In this document: positions 1 through 6,174 of the stretch, in pieces
Layout: every line of letters starts with the position of its first letter
Numbering within the stretch: position 1 is the first letter of the stretch
Assembly (NCBI GenBank): GCA_031267435.1
Contig: JAIRZB010000005.1
Coordinates: 1 to 6,646 of the forward strand
Source of the DNA: Puniceicoccales bacterium
GTDB taxonomy: Bacteria; Verrucomicrobiota; Verrucomicrobiia; Opitutales; LL51
Direction: 5' to 3'
Length of the DNA: 6,646 nt
Position numbers and translations under genes: made by a program
The notes under the pieces: model-generated
Database searches by the model: none
What the model saw: the letters and a program-made list of their open reading frames with translations, nothing else
What the model was told of the DNA's origin: nothing

Positions 1-115
1 GCCCGTGGAACCGGCCGCAATCCAGGTCCAGGGGATGGTATCCCCTGGCAAGGGGATTGCAAGGGGAAGGATTCCCCTTGCCCTGGCGGGGATTCTAAGG
101 GCGAGGAGCCCTTAG
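1..115. repeat. GC-rich triple-hairpin palindromic element (element A)
   Basis: Three perfect inverted repeats lie in a row in a GC-rich patch that contrasts with the AT-rich genes. Hairpin 1: CCAGGGGAT (28-36), loop GGT, ATCCCCTGG (40-48). Hairpin 2: GCAAGGGGAA (59-68), loop GGA, TTCCCCTTGC (72-81). Hairpin 3: CTAAGGGC (95-102), loop GAGGA, GCCCTTAG (108-115). A 9-bp direct repeat GCAAGGGGA occurs at 48-56 and 59-67. Read on the minus strand, the layout is a hairpin with a TCC-containing loop, a CCCCGC linker, then a CAAGG-type hairpin. This matches the element at 6034-6140, so both probably belong to one dispersed family. No T-tract follows, so it is not a canonical terminator, although it lies just after the minus-strand operon. 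The element may extend left of the window. Confidence 0.75.
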
Positions 116-1156
116 GCAAGTACCGGTTGCGACGAAGTGACCGGCGATTTCATGGGCTTGAGAAAGGCAATTATGGAGAGATTTTTTTTGCAATTTAGCG
201 AGCAAATATCCAGCATTAAAATGATCGCCGGCACCTGTCGTTGTTTTAGGATGTTCGACAAAAAATCCATCCACATAGGCAATATTCGATGGAGTTGCAG
301 CGGCACAATGGGCAGTATCATGAATTACAACTTCATCGATTTTCGTTTGAGCTTGAATGAATTGGCAAAGTTCTTTGATATCGCATTGTTTAAAATTTAC
401 ATTATTTTGAGTTGATTGATGGTTTTGAAGAACGACAGCAATTTGTTCTGCTTCTTTTAAATTAAGCCCCAAGATTGTGGTACATTTTTGCGAATAAAGT
501 TGGATTAATTGGAGTACATTGTAAATATCATCGGCGGAGCGTTTTTCTGGATCTGCGAGATCAAAGAAACAAAATTTTTGATGATCTTCCCGAATATGGT
601 CCCCAAAAAATGTTAAAATTTCATCCAGATGAACCACCATTGTCCAATTTGTAAAACAAAAAGCATTACATGCGAAAATTTTTTCACTATTTTTTTTGAT
701 ATATGGTAAAATATTTTCAAGTTTAATATGATCGAGAGGGTGGGTAATGCCGAGGAGTAGTTTGCCATCTTCAAATTCGATGGCATTTGTGGTGCCCGGA
801 TTCCCTATGGAGATTGGATTTATTTCCGGTGAAAGTCGTTGAAAGATGGAATTCAGGGGATTGCCTAGGGCGCCCATGAGTTGGACCTGAGCGCCATAAA
901 ATGCGAGTGTCTGGGCTAAAATCGGACCATTACCACCGATGCGTTGTTCGATGGGAAAGAGTTCGATGTTAGTACTTTTTCCGGAAGCATTGGAAATTCG
1001 TTCCGCAAATTGCTGAATTTTTTTAATTTTTTGAAAATTATTTCCAGGGCCAAAACGCTGATCGACGGCGGTAAAAATATGGTCAATAAATCCATCGAAG
1101 CCGACAAATATGGAAAAATCATGATTCATGTTCGAATTGTAAAAATTTCCGATCAT
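95..1156 (-). CDS. PfkB/ribokinase-family carbohydrate (or nucleoside) kinase
   Basis: This 353-residue protein has the two PfkB-family signatures. The N-terminal glycine motif is GGNGPILAQTLAFYGAQ at residues 74-90, and the C-terminal ATP/anion-hole motif TTTGAGDHFNAGY is at 305-317, with GAGD at 308-311 and Asp311 as the expected catalytic base. Family members phosphorylate a hydroxymethyl group of a sugar or nucleoside with ATP in the cytoplasm; the substrate cannot be read from sequence. The N-terminal GFDGFIDHIF (19-28) and GKSTNIE (59-65) segments resemble a subgroup I associate with Verrucomicrobiota. The ATG at 1156 lies 18 nt after the upstream comF stop; no good ribosome binding site is visible, and Met10 is an alternative start. 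The last residues (LRAPRP) and the TAG stop are encoded inside hairpin 3 of the GC-rich element, so the native C-terminus may have been replaced or extended. It is the last gene of the minus-strand cluster. Confidence 0.9.
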   Translation of the reverse strand: MIGNFYNSNMNHDFSIFVGFDGFIDHIFTAVDQRFGPGNNFQKIKKIQQFAERISNASGKSTNIELFPIEQRIGGNGPILAQTLAFYGAQVQLMGALGNPLNSIFQRLSPEINPISIGNPGTTNAIEFEDGKLLLGITHPLDHIKLENILPYIKKNSEKIFACNAFCFTNWTMVVHLDEILTFFGDHIREDHQKFCFFDLADPEKRSADDIYNVLQLIQLYSQKCTTILGLNLKEAEQIAVVLQNHQSTQNNVNFKQCDIKELCQFIQAQTKIDEVVIHDTAHCAAATPSNIAYVDGFFVEHPKTTTGAGDHFNAGYLLAKLQKKSLHNCLSQAHEIAGHFVATGTCLRAPRP

Positions 1157-1174
1157 AAGGCAAATCGAAAAACA

Positions 1175-1882
1175 TTAATTTCTAGAAGTTTGGGTGAATG
1201 TTGCTCCATAAATATTATGGAAGCCATGCCTGTGAAGCTCCTTACAACACTCATTAATAGTCGAACCTGTCGTAAAGATATCATCAAAAACTACCAATTT
1301 TCGATTGCGGTCAACTTTAATTTTATGGTTAATATTAAAGGCTCTTTTTACATTTTGTCGACGTTCATGGATACGTAATCCAACCTGAGGAGGCGTATGG
1401 CGTGTGCGTTTTAATAGGGGAAGCACTTCCACATTGGTGGATAATTTTTTCAAAAATTTGGCAATAATTTCACTTTGATTGTATTCTCTTTTAAAAATTC
1501 GTTTCCAATGAAGGGGCACGGGGATCAGTACGCTATCCTGCAATAGGGCCATAAAGGTGTTATTTTTCTGCATAATTTTAGCGAAGTCTTCTGCTAAATA
1601 TTCACCATGTTTATACTTCAATTGGTGAATAAGGCGTCGCGTTATATGGGTCAATCGCACCGCTGAACGCAGGGAAATAAATTGAAATTTTGAGCGTAAG
1701 CAACGGGGACAGAGCGATTGCGTTTTTGCCGTAATTTCCCCAAAATCATGGCCGCATTTTACGCAAATATTTTCACCGGTTAGAATAATTTTTTTAGCAC
1801 ATGTTTCGCAAAGATAGCGAAAATGATCCGCTTTCAAAAATTCTCCGCAGATACAACAATAGCGCGGAAAAATGTAATCCAT
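1175..1882 (-). CDS. comF: ComF-like double zinc-ribbon phosphoribosyltransferase
   Basis: From the ATG at 1882 the protein has 235 residues, close to the usual ComF length. The N-terminus carries four CxxC pairs (residues 9/12, 25/28, 40/43 and 58/61), as expected for a double zinc ribbon. A type I phosphoribosyltransferase domain follows, with the ComF signature IPVPLHWKR, the REYNQSE segment, RTRHTPPQVGL, and the PRPP-binding loop VVFDDIFTTGST at about 197-208. ComF proteins are needed for natural DNA uptake in Bacillus and Haemophilus-type systems, probably on the cytoplasmic side of the membrane, but many carriers are not known to be competent. The frame is open upstream to a TTG at 1939 and an ATG at 1900. 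I prefer 1882 because the family normally begins as MDYIFPRYC and a weak AGG lies 6 nt before it. The PfkB gene starts 18 nt downstream. Confidence 0.9.
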   Translation of the reverse strand: MDYIFPRYCCICGEFLKADHFRYLCETCAKKIILTGENICVKCGHDFGEITAKTQSLCPRCLRSKFQFISLRSAVRLTHITRRLIHQLKYKHGEYLAEDFAKIMQKNNTFMALLQDSVLIPVPLHWKRIFKREYNQSEIIAKFLKKLSTNVEVLPLLKRTRHTPPQVGLRIHERRQNVKRAFNINHKIKVDRNRKLVVFDDIFTTGSTINECCKELHRHGFHNIYGATFTQTSRN

Positions 1883-1962
1883 TATATGCCTAATCCACAT
1901 GCCTACTAGATATTTTACAATTAAATCGAAAGCTGTCAAAAAACAAAATTTCTTAATTCAAA

Positions 1963-3042
1963 TTAAAATATTTTTCTCAACCAGAATAGGGGACAAAGTA
2001 AAGCACAGGCTAGGGGAATTGCAATGGCTAAACCCCAAGGAATACTTTCATTTTCCCCAAAAACATGGATGGTGTGGTAAAAACACAGAAAAAAAACAAT
2101 AAAAACTACAAGCCTTGTTATGTTTTTAATGGGAACGATACACGGATTGAGAAAAAGTAATGGAAGGGCAGTGGCCGTGAACAAACAACAGGAAAAAGCA
2201 TGGAAAATAATATCAAAAAAGCGCAGTTTATACCTAGCATTTTTTTCCATTTTTTGCTCGTTTTCAAAGGCAATCACCTGTCTCAATTGCGTTAGGGAAA
2301 GACTCCGCGAAGGCATATGCATAATTTCCATAATTTCCGAAGATTCGGTGAGCGTTGTAAAATTTCGCTCGGAAAAAATATCCACTTTCTGTACAATACG
2401 TGAGGATGGATCCATGAAAATTTCACGACCATTTTGCATTTTCCAAAAATGATTTTCGAATTTTCCCGTTTTGGCGATAATTCGCCGATATTCATTGCCA
2501 TTTCCATCATATTCGTGGATGGATAAATCAAACGCTTGCCGGGTTTTTTTATCATAGCGATTAATGTACCATAACCGCTGCGGAGTACTGAGTGACAAAT
2601 GCTTTAATTCGTGAAACTTTTCGTCCTCTGATAAAATTTTTTCATAGCAAATCATGGAATACTTTTGCGCATGGGGAATAAATCCAAAATTACCCCACAA
2701 AAGAATTAGGGAAAATAAAAGCGCTAGAAGCCAAAATATACGCGTGATTCTAAAAAAACTGATACCCGAAGACAGTAGCAACACAATTTCCCGTGCCTTG
2801 TGCATACTGTAAAAAATAAATAGAAGCGCTATGCAAAACGTGAGCGGTAGTATGAGCGGCAACAAAATAATCCCATGCCAAAAATAATATCGAAACACTT
2901 GCCCATAGACTGCGCGATGCTCCAAAAATGTTCCAAGATTGGTGAAAAGATCATCCAAAGTCAGTAGTGCCGTAACAATAATAAAAAATAAAAGAAATTT
3001 TTTTGTGAATTCCGTAAAAATATATCGATCGAGGCATTTCAT
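1963..3042 (-). CDS. LptF/LptG (YjgP/YjgQ) family permease
   Basis: This 359-residue protein shows the LptF/LptG architecture. Three N-terminal membrane segments lie at about 14-34, 56-78 and 98-121. A soluble region of about 150 residues (roughly 125-270), expected to be the periplasmic beta-jellyroll, follows. Three C-terminal membrane segments lie at about 277-300, 308-327 and 334-356. The opening MKCLDRYIFTEFTKKF and the block HKAREIVLLLSSGIS (81-95) are typical: the latter matches the E-(I/L)-x-x-L-x-x-(A/S)-G-I-S coupling helix that contacts the ATPase LptB. In the family, LptF and LptG form an inner-membrane heterodimer that extracts lipopolysaccharide and passes it to LptC/LptA. Only one of the two subunits is present here, and I cannot decide between LptF and LptG. 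It starts 2 nt after the MIP18-like gene, so translation is probably coupled. Confidence 0.9.
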   Translation of the reverse strand: MKCLDRYIFTEFTKKFLLFFIIVTALLTLDDLFTNLGTFLEHRAVYGQVFRYYFWHGIILLPLILPLTFCIALLFIFYSMHKAREIVLLLSSGISFFRITRIFWLLALLFSLILLWGNFGFIPHAQKYSMICYEKILSEDEKFHELKHLSLSTPQRLWYINRYDKKTRQAFDLSIHEYDGNGNEYRRIIAKTGKFENHFWKMQNGREIFMDPSSRIVQKVDIFSERNFTTLTESSEIMEIMHMPSRSLSLTQLRQVIAFENEQKMEKNARYKLRFFDIIFHAFSCCLFTATALPLLFLNPCIVPIKNITRLVVFIVFFLCFYHTIHVFGENESIPWGLAIAIPLACALLCPLFWLRKIF

Positions 3043-3044
3043 TT

Positions 3045-3347
3045 TTATAATATTCCCAGTTCCATTTTCCCAACTTCACTGATCATATCCTGATTCCACG
3101 GCGGATCCCAAACCAAATTGACTACGACCTCACGGCCCGGATGAATCGATAGAATCGTCTGTTTTATGGACTCAATTAAAAAATCACCCATGGGACAACT
3201 CGCCGAGGTTAGTGTCATTACCACCACAATATGACCATCGGAACTTTCTTCGATGCCATAAATTAGACCAAGGTCGACCACATTCACATGCACATCCGGA
3301 TCTTCTACCGTTTTTAACTGTTGAAAAAGAAAATCACTGTCGATCAT
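3045..3347 (-). CDS. MIP18/SufT-like (DUF59) metal-sulfur cluster assembly protein
   Basis: This 100-residue protein is full length for the MIP18 (DUF59, PaaD/SufT-like) family. Visible family marks are EDPDVHVNVVDLGLIYGI at residues 15-32, MTLTSASCPMGDFL at 44-57 with the conserved Cys51, and WDPPWNQDMIS at 80-90. Family members help mature iron-sulfur proteins; bacterial SufT-like members act together with the SUF system, and others belong to phenylacetate degradation operons. The surroundings show no phenylacetate genes, so a general Fe-S assembly role is the better inference. The ATG overlaps the hisS stop in an ATGA arrangement, indicating translational coupling. No Shine-Dalgarno sequence is visible, consistent with reinitiation by the same ribosomes. 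Confidence 0.9.
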   Translation of the reverse strand: MIDSDFLFQQLKTVEDPDVHVNVVDLGLIYGIEESSDGHIVVVMTLTSASCPMGDFLIESIKQTILSIHPGREVVVNLVWDPPWNQDMISEVGKMELGIL

Positions 3348-4627
3348 AGAAATGATAAAATTTCAGAATGGCGTATGGGATAGTCCTTGCGTTGAACAAT
3401 ATCGCGTAAAATAATATTTTCTTGGCCGCCGGTATACTGCGCAACCCAATGGGCCCGAATCGCTTGTTTAAATTGTTTGTCCATGGAGAGTCCATCCTTT
3501 AAAACATAGTTTACGGAAAATCCATGACCTCTCAAATCGTAGGCGTCACCCATTGCAATGGCTTCACTCTGTGGGTCAAAGATCATGAATAGATCCGCTA
3601 TTGGATCAAATGTCGGTATTAAATGTCGATCCGCTAACACGTTTCCCAGGGTAACATCGCCGATTGCAAGTCCAACGGCTGCCGTTTTAGGATAGCCGAA
3701 TTTTTCGATCAAATCATCGTACCGTCCTCCGCCGGCAAGGGCGCGTGATTTTCCTGAACGTTCGAAAATTTCGAAAACAAGTCCCGTATAATAGGCCAAT
3801 CCACGGACAATACTGAAGTCGAGCGTTACGAAAGATGCTAAGCCGAAATGTTTCAAACGCGCCAGTAATAACCGCAGCTGATCCAAATGCAAAGCTGCCT
3901 CCTTGTATGAATTTTTAAATATCGTTTGCAAAAATTTTTCCAAATCATCCACGGTACGCATGGTTTGGAAGGTTGTAATGGTTTCCAAAAGCCGAGCACC
4001 GTCCAAATTTAAGGCATTTAATTTTTGGATACTTTCATCGCGAGATTCTCGTTCTATTTTATCCACAATCGATAGAACGCTGGCAATTAAATTTTCCGGT
4101 ACGGCGAAACCATGTAACAAAAAAGTCCAAAGATTACGATCGCTTAAACGCACGTGAAAATCGTCAGCGGTAAGGCCAAATGATCGCAAAATCGCAATCG
4201 CTAGGGCAACGATTTCTGCGTCGGCATAGATATTTTTTTCATCGAAAATATCCACATTGAGCTGGTAAAAAGAACGCAACCGACCTTTTTGTGGGCGCTC
4301 ATAACGAAAATTTTCCTCGATGGAAAACCATTTCAACGGCCGCTTCAATGTATGAATTTTTGAGCCGATCATACGTGCGACGGCAGGTGTCATTTCGGGA
4401 CGAAGCGCTACCGCACGCCCTCCGCGATCTACAAAATTAAACAGCTGTGCCGCAATCTCCTCACCGGATTTTTCCGTAAAAAGTTCCAATGGTTCAAGGA
4501 TCGGCGAATCGTATTCGGTAAAACAAAAGTTTTGACAAACTTGGCGCATCTTTTCGAAAATAAAATTCCTTTCGAAACAAATTTCCGGGTAAAATTCGCG
4601 AAAACCAGGTAAAATTTCAATGGACAT
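3344..4627 (-). CDS. hisS: Histidine--tRNA ligase (HisRS)
   Basis: This 427-residue class II aminoacyl-tRNA synthetase charges tRNA-His with histidine in the cytoplasm. Motif 1 is seen as LPGFREFYPE near the N-terminus. Motif 2 is ENFRYERPQKGRLRSFYQ (105-122) with the ATP-binding Arg108. The histidine-specific blocks are IVRGLAYYTGLVFE (273-286) and AGGGRYDDLIEKFG (298-311). The C-terminal 85 residues form the expected anticodon-binding domain. Motif 3 reads AVGLAIGDVTL (317-327): the usual Glu-Arg pair of GxxxGxER is replaced by Asp-Val. I recall a HisRS subgroup with GDVV-like motif 3 and GLAYY instead of GLDYY, so this is probably a lineage variant rather than damage. The intact motif 2 argues against the paralogue HisZ. 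It is the first gene of the minus-strand cluster; no Shine-Dalgarno sequence precedes the ATG. Confidence 0.95.
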   Translation of the reverse strand: MSIEILPGFREFYPEICFERNFIFEKMRQVCQNFCFTEYDSPILEPLELFTEKSGEEIAAQLFNFVDRGGRAVALRPEMTPAVARMIGSKIHTLKRPLKWFSIEENFRYERPQKGRLRSFYQLNVDIFDEKNIYADAEIVALAIAILRSFGLTADDFHVRLSDRNLWTFLLHGFAVPENLIASVLSIVDKIERESRDESIQKLNALNLDGARLLETITTFQTMRTVDDLEKFLQTIFKNSYKEAALHLDQLRLLLARLKHFGLASFVTLDFSIVRGLAYYTGLVFEIFERSGKSRALAGGGRYDDLIEKFGYPKTAAVGLAIGDVTLGNVLADRHLIPTFDPIADLFMIFDPQSEAIAMGDAYDLRGHGFSVNYVLKDGLSMDKQFKQAIRAHWVAQYTGGQENIILRDIVQRKDYPIRHSEILSFL

Positions 4628-4740
4628 GGGATGGATGCTAATAAAATTGCCAAACCGTAAAGCATTTATTTTAACGGGTCTTCCTTTTGCGACTTTCTAT
4701 TTTATTGAAAAATTTTTTTTTTAGGTAAGATTCTACAAAA
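4628..4740. promoter_or_regulatory. Divergent intergenic region between hisS and the dgkA-like gene
   Basis: These 113 bp must contain the start signals of both the five-gene minus-strand cluster and the two-gene plus-strand pair. The sequence is AT-rich and includes an A5-T10 tract at 4708-4722. On the minus strand a TAAAAT at 4673-4668 is a possible -10 box for hisS, but no convincing -35 box is present at 16-18 bp. On the plus strand an AGGT at 4723-4726 lies about 14 nt before the GTG of the dgkA-like gene, farther than ideal for a ribosome binding site. The region is regulatory by position; the individual boxes are weak. Confidence 0.4.
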
Positions 4741-5094
4741 GTGCCATGCGATTTTCTTCGACGCCATATTTTTTCTCCTTTAAAGTACTCTTTTGCGGGC
4801 TTGAAATTTGCGCTTCGGGATCGTGCTTTCCGCTTGGAAGTTTTACTGGGATTAATTTTTTTTCCATTCCTTATCGTCCATTTTTGGCATACTCTGGAAC
4901 TTTTACTGCTATCACTGGGCTATTTTATGATACTTATTGCGGAAACGATCAATTGTTCCATTGAAAATGTAGTCGACCTTGCTTCCCATCGGATTCACCC
5001 GCTGGCCAAACAAGCAAAGGATATTGCCAGTGCTGCCGTACTACTCACACTCTCCAACTTTGCGTTGATTTCAATTTATTGTTTCTTCAATTAA
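4741..5094 (+). CDS. dgkA: DgkA-family diacylglycerol/undecaprenol kinase
   Basis: This 117-residue integral membrane kinase is the usual size for the prokaryotic DgkA family. It has an N-terminal amphipathic stretch SPLKYSFAGLKFALRD, then AFRLE, where Glu33 matches the conserved surface-helix glutamate. Membrane segments lie at about 33-48, 51-70 and 96-115. The active-site block AETINCSIENVVDL (67-80) supplies Glu68, Asn71, Glu75 (the likely catalytic base) and Asp79, followed by Lys93-Asp94 in the AKQAKDIASAAV segment. Family members phosphorylate diacylglycerol (Gram-negative recycling of phosphatidylglycerol by-products) or undecaprenol (lipid carrier recycling); the substrate cannot be decided here. 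The start is GTG; no in-frame ATG upstream offers an alternative. Its stop is 4 nt before the next gene, so the two are probably co-transcribed. Confidence 0.92.
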   Translation: MPCDFLRRHIFSPLKYSFAGLKFALRDRAFRLEVLLGLIFFPFLIVHFWHTLELLLLSLGYFMILIAETINCSIENVVDLASHRIHPLAKQAKDIASAAVLLTLSNFALISIYCFFN

Positions 5095-5098
5095 CTCC

Positions 5099-5824
5099 AT
5101 GGACGAAGCCATTCGATTTCTTTTGACCCTCCAAAGCTATGACATGCGTTTCAATGAGTTGGAACGAAAATTAAAGAATATCCCGAAAAGTATTGCCGAT
5201 TTGGAAATGAATATCGTCCAATGGGATCGGAAAATTGCCCAAGAAAAAGAACAGGTTCAAAACGTAAAACTGGAAATACAAAAATTGGAAAAAAAAATTC
5301 AAACGCTCGAAGAAACGCTCGTTGCATCTAAATATCGGCTTGCGCTTACTAGAAATCCTAAAGAATCTGGGAATTTAACTAAAAAAATCGAGGATGAATG
5401 GCTCAAAATGTCGCAGCAAGAAGAGTTATTGCTCGGAAAAATGTTTGAATTGGATACTAAAGAAACAGAATTTTCTACTTTGCTACGAACCGCACAAAAT
5501 GAAATTTTCAAAATTCAAAATGAACAAAAATGCCAACGGGAGCAAATTACGGATTTAGAAAAAAATAAGGGCGAGATTCAAAACAAAATTGCGGTCATGC
5601 GCAACATTCTACGAGAGAATCATGCCCATTGGCTACAATATTACGATGGGATACGGGGAGTAAAAATGCCCCGTATCGTCGAGCTTAGGTCCGACAATAT
5701 TTGCGGCGGTTGCCATCTGAAATTGTCGAACTATAACGACCAAAGAGTGGATTCCAATTTTCCATTTATAATTTGCGAATCCTGTGGACGAATGATTGTT
5801 ACTACGGAGCTTTCCGCCACGTAA
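5099..5824 (+). CDS. Coiled-coil protein with C-terminal C4 zinc ribbon (COG1579 type)
   Basis: This 241-residue protein is the normal length for the COG1579 (zf-RING_7) family. Residues about 15-175 are charged heptad-like sequence rich in Glu, Lys, Gln and Leu, predicting a long antiparallel coiled-coil hairpin. The C-terminus has the zinc ribbon ICGGCHLKLS (Cys202, Cys205) and ICESCGRMIV (Cys226, Cys229). There is no signal peptide, so it is cytoplasmic. From family knowledge, Helicobacter FlgZ (HP0958) stabilises the sigma-54 factor, and the chlamydial relative CT398 interacts with sigma-54 and type III secretion components; most members have no defined role. A sigma-54 or secretion link here is only a possibility. 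It begins 4 nt after the dgkA-like stop, without a clear ribosome binding site. The TAA stop is followed directly by repeat-rich noncoding DNA. Confidence 0.88.
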   Translation: MDEAIRFLLTLQSYDMRFNELERKLKNIPKSIADLEMNIVQWDRKIAQEKEQVQNVKLEIQKLEKKIQTLEETLVASKYRLALTRNPKESGNLTKKIEDEWLKMSQQEELLLGKMFELDTKETEFSTLLRTAQNEIFKIQNEQKCQREQITDLEKNKGEIQNKIAVMRNILRENHAHWLQYYDGIRGVKMPRIVELRSDNICGGCHLKLSNYNDQRVDSNFPFIICESCGRMIVTTELSAT

Positions 5825-5837
5825 CCGCCTTGTTATG

Positions 5838-5866
5838 CCCAAGGGGTAGAGCCCCATGGGGGAGCC
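5838..5866. repeat. GC-rich palindromic fragment (element C)
   Basis: Starting 13 bp after the zinc-ribbon stop codon, this contains a perfect CCCCATGGGG palindrome (5852-5861) and a small GGGG/CCCC hairpin. On the minus strand it reads CCATGGGGCTC followed closely by ACCCC, and the same CCATGGGGCTC occurs on the plus strand at 6094-6104 with ATACCCC a few bases on. It therefore looks like a short or degraded member of the same repeat family, in the opposite orientation. It could slow transcription out of the upstream operon, but no T-tract is present. Confidence 0.5.
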
Positions 5867-5868
5867 AA

Positions 5869-5902
5869 ACATTAAAAAATTAGACATTGAAAAATTAGAC
5901 AT
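5869..5902. repeat. 15-bp tandem repeat, about 2.3 copies
   Basis: The unit ACATTRAAAAATTAG occurs at 5869-5883 (R=A) and 5884-5898 (R=G), followed by ACAT (5899-5902). The exact 13-mer AAAAATTAGACAT is at 5875-5887 and 5890-5902. The second copy runs straight into a perfect palindrome. Confidence 0.75.
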
Positions 5903-5915
5903 AATATATATTATG
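5900..5915. repeat. Perfect 16-bp AT palindrome
   Basis: CATAATATATATTATG is identical to its reverse complement. It overlaps the end of the tandem repeat. This size and symmetry suit a dimeric repressor operator or a cruciform, but no gene start is adjacent that would support an operator role. Confidence 0.6.
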
Positions 5916-6003
5916 CGAAATGAAATTATCCGCAATATTATCCGTAAAGCAAATTAAAAATTACCGATATCGATGGCGACGATTCTCAAATATTCACTCC
6001 ATC

Positions 6004-6023
6004 ACTCCTGAATACTCCTGAAT
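6004..6023. repeat. 10-bp perfect tandem duplication
   Basis: ACTCCTGAAT is repeated exactly at 6004-6013 and 6014-6023. A related ACTCC lies just upstream at 5996-6000. It is probably a slippage product in noncoding DNA. Confidence 0.7.
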
Positions 6024-6033
6024 AAACTTAGTT

Positions 6034-6140
6034 GCCCCGCCCGCGGCTACGCCGCGGGCGGGGCTAGGGCCGCCCATGGTCGGCCGGTGTTAGCCATGGG
6101 GCTCCGCCCCATACCCCGCAAGGAGTTCACGGACTCCTTG
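6034..6140. repeat. GC-rich four-hairpin palindromic element (element B)
   Basis: Four inverted repeats follow each other. Hairpin 1 is a perfect 14-bp stem (6034-6047 with 6051-6064) closed by a three-base TAC loop. Hairpin 2 is GGCCG (6068-6072) with CGGCC (6081-6085). Hairpin 3 is ATGGGGC (6096-6102), loop TCC, GCCCCAT (6106-6112). Hairpin 4 is CAAGGAGT (6119-6126), loop TCACGG, ACTCCTTG (6133-6140), followed by ACC. The linker between hairpins 3 and 4 is ACCCCG, recalling the linker in the element at 1-115. Base composition is sharply more GC-rich than the flanks. No T-tract follows any stem, so I read it as a mosaic palindromic repeat and not an intrinsic terminator. Confidence 0.75.
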
Positions 6141-6174
6141 ACCTCGGTATATAGAGAATTAGATTAAAGCAAAA

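Noticed and set aside
1..115. CRISPR array, because of repeated GCAAGGGGA/CCCCTTGC units.
   Set aside because: The units are arms of palindromes with no regular repeat-spacer periodicity.
3344..4627. HisZ (ATP phosphoribosyltransferase regulatory subunit) instead of HisRS.
   Set aside because: Motif 2 with RYERPQKGRLRSF, both histidine-specific blocks and an anticodon-binding-type C-terminal domain are present; no histidine biosynthesis genes are nearby.
5633..5935. Minus-strand open frame of 100 codons opposite the end of the zinc-ribbon gene.
   Set aside because: It overlaps a well-supported coding sequence and shows no recognisable motif; a shadow frame.
5913..5957. Micro-ORF of 14 codons starting inside the AT palindrome (MRNEIIRNIIRKAN).
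   Set aside because: No ribosome binding site, very short, and its internal repetition comes from the ATTATCCG duplication; not supportable as a gene.
6119..6166. Hairpin 4 of element B as an intrinsic terminator, or TTGACC (6138-6143) with TAGATT (6160-6165) as a promoter.
   Set aside because: No T-tract follows the stem, and the -35 lies in a repeat arm with only a four-of-six -10 match; the TATAAT at 6223 is better placed.
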